Source of the DNA: an uncultured Oscillospiraceae bacterium
GTDB taxonomy: Bacteria > Bacillota > Clostridia > Oscillospirales > JAAYXM01
Length of the DNA stretch: 33,579 bases
Assembly: GCA_934646115.1 (NCBI GenBank)
Contig: CAKUEM010000017.1
Location: forward strand, 1 to 33,579
Reading direction: 5' to 3'
Shown: positions 15,947 to 24,712 of the stretch, one piece after another
Layout: each line of letters begins with the position of its first letter
Numbering within the stretch: position 1 is the stretch's first letter
Program-made: the position numbers and the translations under genes
The notes under the pieces: model-generated
The model's input: the letters and a program-made list of their open reading frames with translations, nothing else
Told to the model about the DNA's origin: nothing
Database searches by the model: none

Positions 15947-17143
15947 GTGCTGAGTTCACAGGAGATCCGCGAGAAGGATCAGAAATATATCATGCAGACC
16001 TATGGGCGCTTCCCGGTCGCGATCGTGCGCGGCGAGGGCGCGCGCGTGTTTGACCCCGAGGGGCGCGAATATATTGATTTTACAAGCGGGATCGGCGTTT
16101 GCAGCGTCGGCTATGGCAACCGCGAATGGGCGCAGGCGATCTATGACCAGGCGTGCCGCCTTGGGCATATTTCCAATTTGTTTTATACCGAGCCGTCGGT
16201 CATCCTGGCGGAGCGCCTGTGCAAGGCGAGCGGGATGGCGCGCGTGTTTTTCGCAAATTCCGGCGCGGAAAGCAACGAGGGCGCGATCAAGCTGGCGCGC
16301 AAATACAGCTACGACCGGTACGGCGCGGGGCGCAGCCGGATCATTACGCTGCGGCAGTCGTTCCACGGGCGCACCGTGACCACACTTGCCGCGACCGGGC
16401 AGGATGTGTTTCATACGAATTTCTTCCCGTTTACCGAAGGATTTTCCCATGTTCCGGCGGGCGACCTTGCGGCGCTGAAGAAAGAGCTTTCCGCCGGCGA
16501 CGTGTGCGCCGTGATGATGGAGCTTGTGCAGGGCGAGGGCGGCGTGCTGCCGCTTGACCGCGCGTATGTCCATGCGGTCGAGGCGCTCTGCCGCGAGAAT
16601 GACGTCCTGCTCGTCATTGATGAGGTGCAAACCGGGATGGGTCGCTGCGGCAAGCTGTTCGCGTTTATGGAATACGGCGTCTCGCCCGACGTGGTGACCA
16701 CGGCGAAGGGCATCGCAGGCGGGCTTCCGCTCGGCGCGGTGTTCGCGGCGAAGTCCTGCGAGGAAACGCTTTCCGCCGGAACGCATGCCACAACGTTCGG
16801 CGCAAATCCGATCTGCACTGCCGCGGCGAATAAGGTTCTGGACCTGCTGGAGGGCGGCGTGCTTGACGAGGTGGCGGAAAAAGGCGCATATATCCGCGCG
16901 CGCGTGGAGGCCATGCAGCTTAAAATCGTTTCCGGAACGCGCGGCCTGGGGCTGATGATCGGCGTTGTTGTACCGGAGGGAATGCATAAAACGCTTGCGG
17001 CGCAGCTGGTTTCGGCGGGACTGCTCTGCATCACCGCCGGGACGGACGCGATCCGTTTCCTGCCGCCGCTTACCATTACATATGAAGAGATCGACCGCGG
17101 GCTTGCGATTTTCCAATCCGTATTACAGGAGGCGAGCGCATGA
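15947..17143 (+). CDS. argD: Acetylornithine aminotransferase
   Basis: The product has 398 residues. The best start is GTG at 15947, three bases after the argB stop; its AAAGGTG site lies within the argB end, and the spacing is a little long. Class-III aminotransferase landmarks are SGIGVCSVGYG, FFANSGAESNEGAIK, HGRT, VIDEVQTGMGR, and K254 in TTAKGIAGGLPLG, which binds PLP. It makes N-acetylornithine from the semialdehyde with glutamate as amino donor. The stop overlaps the argF start in ATGA. Confidence 0.96.
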   Translation: MLSSQEIREKDQKYIMQTYGRFPVAIVRGEGARVFDPEGREYIDFTSGIGVCSVGYGNREWAQAIYDQACRLGHISNLFYTEPSVILAERLCKASGMARVFFANSGAESNEGAIKLARKYSYDRYGAGRSRIITLRQSFHGRTVTTLAATGQDVFHTNFFPFTEGFSHVPAGDLAALKKELSAGDVCAVMMELVQGEGGVLPLDRAYVHAVEALCRENDVLLVIDEVQTGMGRCGKLFAFMEYGVSPDVVTTAKGIAGGLPLGAVFAAKSCEETLSAGTHATTFGANPICTAAANKVLDLLEGGVLDEVAEKGAYIRARVEAMQLKIVSGTRGLGLMIGVVVPEGMHKTLAAQLVSAGLLCITAGTDAIRFLPPLTITYEEIDRGLAIFQSVLQEASA

Positions 17144-18051
17144 AAAACCTTTTGAAATTGACCGATTTGACCAGCGCGGAGCTGACGCACATCCTCGATG
17201 TGGCGGATCAGCTGAAATATAATCAGAAGCACGGCATCGCGCACGAGCTGCTGCACGGCAAAACGCTGGGCATGATCTTCCAAAAATCCTCCACGCGGAC
17301 GCGCGTTTCGTTCGAGGTCGGCATGTTTCAGCTGGGCGGGTATGCGCTGTTTTTGTCCACGTCTGACATCCAGATGGGGCGCGGCGAGTCGGTGCGCGAC
17401 ACCGCGCGCGTGCTCTCGCGCTATTGCGATGGGATCATGATCCGCACCTATGGGCAGGATGAGGTGGAGGAGCTTGCGCAGTATGCCACGATCCCGGTCA
17501 TCAATGGACTGACGGATTATTCGCATCCCTGCCAGGTGCTGGCGGATCTGCAAACGATCCGCGAGCAGATGGGAACGCTTTCCGGGCTGCGCCTTTGCTA
17601 TATCGGCGATGGCAATAATATGGCGAATTCGCTCATCGCGGGCGGGCTGCTTGCGGGGATGGAGGTCTCCTGCGCCACGCCGAAAAATTATCAGCCGGAC
17701 GCAAAAATTCTGGAATTCGCCGCGGGCTACCCGGGCAAATTCCATTGGAGCGAAAGCGTGATGGAAGCGTCGAACGGCGCGGACGTGCTGGTGACGGATG
17801 TCTGGGCGAGCATGGGGCAGGAGGCAGAGCGCGAGCAGCGTGCGCGCGATTTTAAGGGTTATCAGATCTCGGCCGAGGTCGTGGAAAACGCATCTGACCA
17901 GGTCATGGTGCTGCATTGCCTGCCCGCGCATAAGGGCGAGGAGATCACCGAAGAGGTCTTTGAGCGCTTCGCGCCGATGATCTTCGACGAGGCGGAGAAT
18001 CGGCTGCATGCGCAAAAGGCGGTCATGGCGATCTGCATGGGCGACTACTGA
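17140..18051 (+). CDS. argF: Ornithine carbamoyltransferase
   Basis: The product has 303 residues. The ATG at 17140 overlaps the argD TGA by 4 bp, with AGGAGGCG upstream. Carbamoyl-phosphate-binding STRTR is at 51-55, HPCQ at 129-132 and the HCLP loop at 259-262. It makes citrulline from ornithine and carbamoyl phosphate. It is last in the operon; carAB is not in the window, so carbamoyl phosphate comes from another locus. A catabolic (arginine deiminase) role is unlikely given the all-biosynthetic neighbours. Confidence 0.97.
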   Translation: MKNLLKLTDLTSAELTHILDVADQLKYNQKHGIAHELLHGKTLGMIFQKSSTRTRVSFEVGMFQLGGYALFLSTSDIQMGRGESVRDTARVLSRYCDGIMIRTYGQDEVEELAQYATIPVINGLTDYSHPCQVLADLQTIREQMGTLSGLRLCYIGDGNNMANSLIAGGLLAGMEVSCATPKNYQPDAKILEFAAGYPGKFHWSESVMEASNGADVLVTDVWASMGQEAEREQRARDFKGYQISAEVVENASDQVMVLHCLPAHKGEEITEEVFERFAPMIFDEAENRLHAQKAVMAICMGDY

Positions 18052-18082
18052 GTTGCTTTTAAAATAAAACGCGAAATATCTA

Positions 18083-18116
18083 AAAAGAAGCTTGACCATT
18101 TGGTCAAGCTTCTTTT
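18083..18116. terminator. Bidirectional terminator after argF
   Basis: AAAAGAAGCTTGACCA and its exact complement surround TT (18083-18098 / 18101-18116). The A and T ends allow termination of the arg operon (+) and of the SLH gene (-) that ends at 18130. Confidence 0.9.
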
Positions 18117-18129
18117 GTTGCTTGTTTTG

Positions 18130-20430
18130 CTATTTTCCGGTTTTCGTGAGCATCGTGTGGATGATCTTCGCCGCCTCGGCGCGCGTTGCGTTCTCGCGCG
18201 GGGCAAAGCGATTGTTCAGCTTTCCGCCGATCACGCCGGCGTTTTTCATCGACATCACCGCGTCGCGCGCATAATCCGCGATGTCCGCATCGTCGTTAAA
18301 CGGGATGGGATACGGCGATTCCTTCAGCGTCGTGTTCGCGACCTTGGAAATATAGCGCGAAAGCATCAGCGCCATGTCCTGCCGCGAGATCAGCGCGTTC
18401 GGCGCAAAATGCGTTTCACTGATGCCGCCGACCACGCCCATGCTGGACGCCCAGGCGACCGCCGGATAGAACCAGTCGCTCGTCGCAACATCCTCAAATT
18501 CGCAGGTATAGGTTGAAAGATCCGCGCCGGAGGCACGCGCCAGCATTTGCACAAACTGCGCGCGGGTCACGTTGTCCTGCGGGGCAAATTTATTATAGGT
18601 AATGCCGTTTACGATCCCGCGGTCGACCAGCGCATGCACCGCCTCGTAGAACCAATCGGTGCGCTTCACGTCAAAGAAGCGCTCGTTTTGTTCAAGCGGG
18701 AGCCAGCGCGCATACAGCGTGAACGATTTCGTGACCGCAACGCTGAAGTTATACGCATCCACGCAGGTCGCCTGCGTGTACCAGCCGCCGAATTCATACC
18801 CGTCGCGCGTGGGCGCTTCCGGCGCGGTGATCTGCCCGCCGCTATACACGCTGATGCTGCTGACCGGCGTTCCGCCCTGCGAATCGAAATTCACAGTCAG
18901 GATATTATTGGTCGGCGGCGTAGTCGTTGTGTTTCCGCCGGTCGAGCCGCCGGTCGAACCGCCACCGGTTCCGCCGCCGCCCAGGTACGGGTTGATCGCG
19001 AAGTTTGCAACCACGGTCACATTGCGCGGGGGCATGATAAACGAGGTGGAGGCGGTGCTTGGGTTTAAGAACGTCACGTTATCCGCGCTCTCCCAGTTGT
19101 AGAACACATAGCCGAGGCGCGGCGTTGCGGTGATCACAACGCGCTCGCCCGCGGCGTATTCGCGCTTCACGCTTTCCGCCGTGCCGCCGCCTGCGCTCTG
19201 CGCCTTCACGGTGTATTTCTTGCCCGGATTATATTCAAACACAGCGGTCAGGCGCACATCGCTCTGCGGCATGCCGAATTCTAACACCGGGTCGGTCTTA
19301 TCCGGGATATACACATCGCCGTCGTCGATGCGCCATTCTTTAAATGCATAATTCGTGCTCGGCGTTGCGGTCAAAATCACCTGCGAGCCGGAGTTGAAAT
19401 AATTTGCGATCGAATTATAGGTCACTGTGCCGCCCGCCGTGGAATTCGCGGTCAGCGCGTAGCGATTGGGGAGCAGCGGCTCAAACACCGCCGTGACCGC
19501 AACATCCTTCGCCGGCATGTTGAAATCCGCGCTCGGGGTCTGCGGCGTGCCGATCGTCACGTCCTCGCTCTTCCATTCTTTAAAATAATAGCCTTCGGCA
19601 GGAACTGCGTCAAGATGAACCGCGTCGTCCACCGCATAGGCGCTGCGATCCGCCGTGGCGGTGCCGCCCGCGGTCGGCGTAACGGTCAGATTCACGACAA
19701 GCTCCGCCGAGGTGTTGTTGATAAACGAAGCATGCACGGTCACGTTCTTTGCCGGCATGGTGAAGCTGGTTTTCGCGGCGGTCGCGTTTTGGAAGGTCAC
19801 GCCGTCGCCGCTCATCCAGGTCTTAAACGTGCAGTTTAAATTCGGGTTCGCGGTGAGGTTTACCGTGTCGCCGAAGTGATATGTCTCCTTCGCGGCAGAT
19901 GCGCTGCCGTTGCCGTCATTTTCCACCGTGACGGTGTATTCCAGCGCGGTAATATCGACCGCACCGGCGGCGAGCGTGGCGGGAACCTCTTCCTCCGCGG
20001 CGTTCGTCATCGAGCCGGCGATCGAGATCGGCGGCTTGCCCGCGCGGTTCTCAAGCCCAACTAAAAACTTCATCGTGAACAGCGCGCCGTCCTCGCTCAG
20101 GTCGCCCGCCGCGTCGCTCGTGAAAGTCACGAGGATCTTGCCCTTTTCGCCGTCCGGCGCGATCTTCGCGTCAAACGAACCGGAGAGCGCGGATTTCACG
20201 TCCTGCGCGGTCAAAAACGCCGGGTCATAGCCGATTGTAAACGAAAACGCGTGCAGCCCCGGATTGTTCGCGATCGAAACCGCGACCTCCGCGATCTCGC
20301 CCTGCGCCACCGTGACCGTATCAACCGTAACGGTCGCGCTGCCGCCCTCTGCAAATGCAGACAGGCCGCAGGTAAACAGCATCATCATAGCGAGCAGAAC
20401 GCTCAACCCTTTTCTAAATTGTTGCAACAT
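18130..20430 (-). CDS. Large surface protein: cohesin-like domain, InlB-type repeats and three SLH domains
   Basis: The product has 766 residues. The ATG at 20430 has AAGGGGCG upstream; in-frame codons further up run into leader DNA. A signal peptide (1-27, ending AFA) is followed by a cohesin-like beta domain (~30-160: VTVAQGEIAEVAVSIANN, GLHAFSFTIGYDPAFL). Then come four InlB-B/Bacterial_repeat_2-type repeats of about 75 residues, each built on YTVT..GGT..Y..G..V.LTA.P...Y.FKEW and ending MP..(D/N)V.V.A.F. A Gly/Thr/Pro linker (~478-503) leads to one Listeria-Bacteroides repeat (VNFDSQGGTPV, GYEFGGWYT). Three SLH domains (~575-766) should bind secondary wall polymer. No dockerin is seen nearby. 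The role is probably adhesion or S-layer attachment; the partner is unknown. Confidence 0.88.
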   Translation of the reverse strand: MLQQFRKGLSVLLAMMMLFTCGLSAFAEGGSATVTVDTVTVAQGEIAEVAVSIANNPGLHAFSFTIGYDPAFLTAQDVKSALSGSFDAKIAPDGEKGKILVTFTSDAAGDLSEDGALFTMKFLVGLENRAGKPPISIAGSMTNAAEEEVPATLAAGAVDITALEYTVTVENDGNGSASAAKETYHFGDTVNLTANPNLNCTFKTWMSGDGVTFQNATAAKTSFTMPAKNVTVHASFINNTSAELVVNLTVTPTAGGTATADRSAYAVDDAVHLDAVPAEGYYFKEWKSEDVTIGTPQTPSADFNMPAKDVAVTAVFEPLLPNRYALTANSTAGGTVTYNSIANYFNSGSQVILTATPSTNYAFKEWRIDDGDVYIPDKTDPVLEFGMPQSDVRLTAVFEYNPGKKYTVKAQSAGGGTAESVKREYAAGERVVITATPRLGYVFYNWESADNVTFLNPSTASTSFIMPPRNVTVVANFAINPYLGGGGTGGGSTGGSTGGNTTTTPPTNNILTVNFDSQGGTPVSSISVYSGGQITAPEAPTRDGYEFGGWYTQATCVDAYNFSVAVTKSFTLYARWLPLEQNERFFDVKRTDWFYEAVHALVDRGIVNGITYNKFAPQDNVTRAQFVQMLARASGADLSTYTCEFEDVATSDWFYPAVAWASSMGVVGGISETHFAPNALISRQDMALMLSRYISKVANTTLKESPYPIPFNDDADIADYARDAVMSMKNAGVIGGKLNNRFAPRENATRAEAAKIIHTMLTKTGK

Positions 20431-20527
20431 AGTAAAAAACGCCCCTTCCTGCCGCACGCAGGGTAATAATCATCGCGCCGCCCGCGGCAAAATCCGCCGA
20501 AATATGGCAGACACTCTTCTTTTAAAT

Positions 20528-20558
20528 ATTATAGCACAGGCAGGAGGGCACGTGTCAA
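20528..20558 (-). promoter_or_regulatory. Promoter of the cohesin/InlB/SLH gene
   Basis: On the minus strand: TTGACA (20558-20553), a 19-bp spacer and TATAAT (20533-20528). TGC directly before the -10 forms an extended -10, which offsets the long spacer. Confidence 0.7.
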
Positions 20559-20654
20559 TATATTTAGAAGAAAAAACTGCAGAACTATGCGCTAAATATT
20601 GGAGGCGCAGGAGAAAAATGCAGCAATTTCCAGCGCAAAAATGCACAATGGGAA

Positions 20655-20683
20655 TTGACAATTGCCGCAAGATAAAATATCAT
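20655..20683 (+). promoter_or_regulatory. Promoter of the SwmB-repeat/SLH gene
   Basis: TTGACA (20655-20660), a 17-bp spacer and TATCAT (20678-20683). The ATG is 92 bp downstream of the -10. Confidence 0.7.
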
Positions 20684-20775
20684 ATAAACAGGGATATTAT
20701 AAGAAGAACGATCACCCGGCGCAGGCGTTGCCGCGCGGGTAAAATAAAACTAGAAACGATGGGGAGAAATGCGCT

Positions 20776-23700
20776 ATGAACAAGCTGTTTCGAGTAAAGG
20801 GGTTTTGCCGGGCGACCGGGCTGTTTCTGGCATGGATCGCGGTGCTTTCGTTCTGCCTGCCGGGGCTTGCGTCGGCCGCCGCGCCGCGCATCACGGGCGT
20901 TTCGCTCAATGAAACGCGCACGGTGATCACGCTGCGCATGGCGGAGAATGTAACTGCCGTAGACAGCGCGTCTCTGGCGTCAAAAATCATGCTCAGCCGC
21001 GAGGGGAGCACGCCGTCTGCGTTGCCCTCGGGCAGCACGGCGGTGACCTCCGGAAGCGAGATTTATATCAGCTTGCCGAGCTCGCTGACCGCGGCGAAAA
21101 ACTATGTGGTCATCGCGTCCGGCGCGCTGACCGGGCAGAGCGGCGACCTAACTTCGCCGAATATCGACGCGTCCGGTCCGGCGCTCACCGCAAACGGCGT
21201 GACGGTTTCTGACAATCGCAAAACGGTCACGCTGCAATTTGATTCTGCTATCGCCGGGTACCCAACGAACGATGCGCTGAAAAACGGCTATATCACGCTG
21301 GCGCGAAACGGCTCGAGCTTTAGCGAAACGCTCTCGGCGGGCGCAGTTTCGATCGATGCGGCGTCCGGGCGCATCACGCTTTCGCTCACGACCGCGCTTT
21401 CCGGCGCGAGCGCGCGCGTAAAAATTGCGGCGGGCAAGCTGAAAAACACGGACAATGGCAACTTAAATCTCGAAGAGATCGTAACTCCTGCGATCAACGC
21501 GGATTTCGATAAAACACCGCCGCAGCTCGCCAGCACAACGCCTTCGCTTTCCAACGATTATAAAACCGTGGCGCTCGGCTTTGACGAGGTGATTTATAAC
21601 GTCTATGCCACCGGCGTGGCGGAATCGACGGCGCTCGAGCTGTTCAAGGCGCATGTCTGGGTCAGCCGCAACGGCGGCGCGTATGAGGCGCTCTCCGCGT
21701 CTGACACGATCTCGATTTCGGGCAGCACGATCAATATCCGCTTTGCAAACGCGCTTTCCGGAACGGGCAACCGCGTGAAGATCGATGGCGGGTCGCTGCG
21801 TGACGCGGCGGGCAACGTGCAGTATTCGACGATCGAAACCGCGGCGTTTACCGCGGGCGGAACCTCCGGCGCCGCGCCGGTCTATGACGAATCGACCGGG
21901 TGCCAGGTGTCGAGCGATATGAAGACCATCACGTTCACGTTTGACCGGAATATCGCCTTCGTGTCGGATTCCGTGCGGCAGCATATCCGCGAATATGTCC
22001 AGATCAGCCGCAATTTCTCTGATTATAATGTAACCAGCCGCTCGGACACGGTTGAGATCTCGGGCAATAAGCTGATCGTCACGCTTGATGAGCCGTTTGA
22101 AACGAACAATAACCGCCTCCGCGTGATCGCGAACACGGTGAAAAGCGCAAACGGCGGCGCGCTTGCCACAACGATCTACAGCCCGTATATCCACGCAAAC
22201 AGCCCGGCGACCGGCGCACCGATGTATAAAAGCGTGAGCTATAACCCCGCGAAAAAGCAGATCACCGTCACGTTCAGCACGGCGATCGCCGCGGTTTCGA
22301 GCTATAACTTAAAAAATAAGATCCAGATCTCGCGCGAGGGCGGAAGCTTTGTGGCGCTCTCGTCGTATGACACGGTGGAGGTCTATGGCACAAACAGCCT
22401 GCTCATCACGCTGGATAACGCGCTCAAGGGCGAGAAAAACCGCATCCGCGTGAACGCAAACGCCCTGAGAAGCACCACCGGCGTCACGCAGAATTTTGAC
22501 CAGACCACCGGATATATCGACGCAAATGAAACCACCTATGAAAATGATTTTAATGTCAACCTCACGATGAGCGCCGACATGAAAACTGCGGACATCACGT
22601 TTGACCGCAATATTCAGAGCGGATATCCCTATGATACCGAGCTGAATTATCTAAAGCAGGAGATCTCTGTGGCGCGCACCGAGGGCGGCGGCTTTGTCAA
22701 TCTGACCGCGTATGACACGATCTCGATCAGCGGTCGCACGCTGCGCATCACGTTCCAGCGCGCGCTGGGGCAGACCGACGTGATCCGTATCTCCAAAAAC
22801 GCGCTGAAGGATTCGTATGGCACGGTGCTTGCCAAGGAGATCAAGGTCGGCCCGTCGATCAGCAATGAGAAAAAGATTTTTGACCCGAGCATCGGCGTCA
22901 CGCTTTCTGCCGATAAATATACCGTGACCTTCACGTTCACGCAGCGCGTGTATAACAACATGGCGTCGGTCGCGAGCCTGAAGGAGATGATCCGCGTCGC
23001 CTATGACGGCGAGAATTTTGAGATGCTCGACGCGGGCACAACGGTCAATTTCCAAAGCTATGGGCAGCTGAGCATCACATTCACCCGCACGCTCGCAAGC
23101 CCGAAGGCGCGCGTAAAGATCCTTGCCGGCGCGCTGCAGGATGCAAACAGCAATACCGTCACGGAGGATCTGATCACCAATCCGCTCGGGCAGATCGATG
23201 AGGATGTGGAGGTTCTGCTCGGCGGCTCGCGCGTGTATATCAGCTCCACGGAGGAAAGCTCGGTTTCCGGCGGGCGCGTGTACGCAGTGACGATGAATAC
23301 CACGAAGATGACCTCGGCGGTCGCCGCGCTCGGCTCAAATGCGTCGTTTACCGTCAATATGCCGGACGGCGCGTATGGCGGAAAGGTGATCCTGAACGGC
23401 ATGTCGGTCAAGCAGCTTGCGGATAAAAATTCCACGGTCATAGTGAGCTGCTGCGGCATTTCGCATGTGTTTGGCGCAAGCCAGCTCCAGCTTTCCGAGG
23501 CGCTCAAGGCGCTTGGGATCGACGCGGCGCAGCCGCAGAATGTTACGCTTGAGATCGGCATCTCCCGCACGGGGACGCCGTATACCACAGACCTGACCAG
23601 CAAGGCGCAGGCGAAAACCTTTGATGTGATCACGCAGCCGACGGAGCTGACGCTTGTGTATAAATCCGGCGCATCCAGCTGGGCGGTCACGAAATATCCA

Positions 23701-24474
23701 CAGTATGTGGAAAAGCGCTTCACCATCAAGCCAAGCCAGGCACAGAATAAAAACATCACGGTTGTGCGCGTGGAGACCTCGGGCAAGGTCAACCCGGTGC
23801 CGACCACGATCGAGCAGAAAAGCGGCGATTATTATCTCGCGGCGAAGGTGCGCAGCAACGGCGTGTATGGCGTGATCTCGGGCGAGCGGTATTTCAGCGA
23901 TACGCCGAATTGGGCGACCACCGCGGTCAATACGCTTGCCTCGCGCATGATCCTGCAAGGGGTAAACGGCGTTGCGTTCCGCGCGCAGGATGCGGTCAGC
24001 CGCGCCGAAGTGGCCGAAATGATCACGCGCGCGCTCGGACTGTTGACCGATAAGAGCGGCGCGAGCAAGTTCTTAGACGTCACGCTGACCGACTGGTATT
24101 TCTCCTCCACGAGCATCGCGGTGGAGAACGATCTGATTCGCGGTTATGGGGACAGCACCTTCCGACCGGAGCGCAGCATTACCCGTCAGGAGGTCATGAC
24201 GATCATGGCGCGCGTGATGCGCTTCCTCGACGGAAAGGCGACCGGAACGGATTCTACCATGACGAAGACCGAGGCGGAGCGCATCCTCGCGAAATTTAAA
24301 GACGCGGACACCGTGTCTGACTGGGCAAAGGTCAATATGGCGGAGTGCGTGAAGGCACAGGTCGTCAAGGGCGACGACCTCGGCTGCCTCAACCCGCATG
24401 CGAACCTGACGCGCACGGAGATGTCGCAGCTGATTTATAATCTGCTGGTGCGCTATTCGCTGATCAGCCAGTAG
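20776..24474 (+). CDS. Giant SLH surface protein with about seven SwmB/Ig-like repeats
   Basis: The product has 1232 residues; the ATG at 20776 follows GGGGAGAAATGCGCT. A signal peptide ends near LASAAA (~35). About seven repeats of ~110 residues begin near residues 36, 133, 249, 368, 480, 588 and 700. Each has a (S/D)xxxKTVTxxFDxxI strand, an SRxGxxFxxLS turn with a DTxxISGxxLxITL strand, and a (N)RxRVxxxxLK(D/S) end. They resemble SwmB-type domains of cell-surface and motility proteins. Residues ~815-1050 match the layout of a domain often found before SLH repeats in Paenibacillus surface proteins. Three SLH domains (~1050-1232) end the protein. Length and architecture suggest a main S-layer or filament component; this is inference. 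It is divergent from the other SLH gene. Confidence 0.87.
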   Translation: MNKLFRVKGFCRATGLFLAWIAVLSFCLPGLASAAAPRITGVSLNETRTVITLRMAENVTAVDSASLASKIMLSREGSTPSALPSGSTAVTSGSEIYISLPSSLTAAKNYVVIASGALTGQSGDLTSPNIDASGPALTANGVTVSDNRKTVTLQFDSAIAGYPTNDALKNGYITLARNGSSFSETLSAGAVSIDAASGRITLSLTTALSGASARVKIAAGKLKNTDNGNLNLEEIVTPAINADFDKTPPQLASTTPSLSNDYKTVALGFDEVIYNVYATGVAESTALELFKAHVWVSRNGGAYEALSASDTISISGSTINIRFANALSGTGNRVKIDGGSLRDAAGNVQYSTIETAAFTAGGTSGAAPVYDESTGCQVSSDMKTITFTFDRNIAFVSDSVRQHIREYVQISRNFSDYNVTSRSDTVEISGNKLIVTLDEPFETNNNRLRVIANTVKSANGGALATTIYSPYIHANSPATGAPMYKSVSYNPAKKQITVTFSTAIAAVSSYNLKNKIQISREGGSFVALSSYDTVEVYGTNSLLITLDNALKGEKNRIRVNANALRSTTGVTQNFDQTTGYIDANETTYENDFNVNLTMSADMKTADITFDRNIQSGYPYDTELNYLKQEISVARTEGGGFVNLTAYDTISISGRTLRITFQRALGQTDVIRISKNALKDSYGTVLAKEIKVGPSISNEKKIFDPSIGVTLSADKYTVTFTFTQRVYNNMASVASLKEMIRVAYDGENFEMLDAGTTVNFQSYGQLSITFTRTLASPKARVKILAGALQDANSNTVTEDLITNPLGQIDEDVEVLLGGSRVYISSTEESSVSGGRVYAVTMNTTKMTSAVAALGSNASFTVNMPDGAYGGKVILNGMSVKQLADKNSTVIVSCCGISHVFGASQLQLSEALKALGIDAAQPQNVTLEIGISRTGTPYTTDLTSKAQAKTFDVITQPTELTLVYKSGASSWAVTKYPQYVEKRFTIKPSQAQNKNITVVRVETSGKVNPVPTTIEQKSGDYYLAAKVRSNGVYGVISGERYFSDTPNWATTAVNTLASRMILQGVNGVAFRAQDAVSRAEVAEMITRALGLLTDKSGASKFLDVTLTDWYFSSTSIAVENDLIRGYGDSTFRPERSITRQEVMTIMARVMRFLDGKATGTDSTMTKTEAERILAKFKDADTVSDWAKVNMAECVKAQVVKGDDLGCLNPHANLTRTEMSQLIYNLLVRYSLISQ

Positions 24475-24510
24475 CGCGAATTGCCTAAGAGGCAGAAAAA
24501 AACATAGAAG

Positions 24511-24543
24511 CAGCCCCCGGTCTGCGCTCGTAGACCGGGGCTG
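24511..24543 (+). terminator. Hairpin after the giant SLH gene
   Basis: CAGCCCCCGGTCT pairs with AGACCGGGGCTG (one bulged C) around an 8-nt loop. There is no T-tract after it, so the call as terminator is moderate. Confidence 0.55.
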
Positions 24544-24588
24544 TGCCGCGTTGCCCGGAATGCGTGATGGGATAGCGCTATGTAAAAT

Positions 24589-24618
24589 TTGGCATGGCGC
24601 GGCGCGGCGGTATATGAT
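24589..24618 (+). promoter_or_regulatory. Promoter of the hydrogenase-like gene
   Basis: TTGGCA (24589-24594), an 18-bp spacer and TATGAT (24613-24618). Transcription would start near 24625, ahead of a terminator-like hairpin. Confidence 0.6.
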
Positions 24619-24632
24619 ATGATAAATCACGG

Positions 24633-24673
24633 CGCGCGGATGCGGGAAAGCTGGCGATCCGCGCGGTTTTTTT
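24633..24673 (+). terminator. Terminator-like hairpin in the leader of the hydrogenase-like gene (possible attenuator)
   Basis: CGCGCGGAT (24633-24641) and ATCCGCGCG (24657-24665) form a 9-bp G+C-rich stem with a 15-nt loop, followed by G and seven T's. It lies between the candidate promoter and the start codon at 24713. It could end readthrough from upstream, or, if the promoter is right, attenuate the hydrogenase-like gene. No known riboswitch class was recognised in the short leader. Confidence 0.6.
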
Positions 24674-24712
24674 GTGCGTTTTTGGACATCATGGAATCAG
24701 GAGGAACAAAAG

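Larger units (their letters stand above)
20431..20775. other. 345-bp divergent control region between two SLH genes
   Basis: This gap holds a minus-strand promoter (20558-20528) and a plus-strand promoter (20655-20683) about 95 bp apart, with untranslated leaders of roughly 90 and 85 nt. The central part is AT-rich compared with the surrounding genes. No gene, clear riboswitch or terminator was recognised in it. Confidence 0.6.

Noticed and set aside
15956..17116. Long minus-strand open frame opposite argD
   Set aside because: It is the antisense of argD, which has all family motifs. Its translation is rich in Arg, His and Ala with no recognisable domain, as expected for shadows in G+C-rich DNA.
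16411..18099. 562-codon minus-strand open frame across argD and argF
   Set aside because: Covers two certain genes in antisense; composition is low-complexity and no ribosome binding site or domain supports it.
20464..20775. Small plus-strand open frame in the SLH intergenic region
   Set aside because: Overlaps both promoters, is Arg/Lys-rich and has no ribosome binding site.
21463..22194. Minus-strand open frame within the giant SLH gene
   Set aside because: Antisense of well-formed repeats; Arg-rich and without a start signal.
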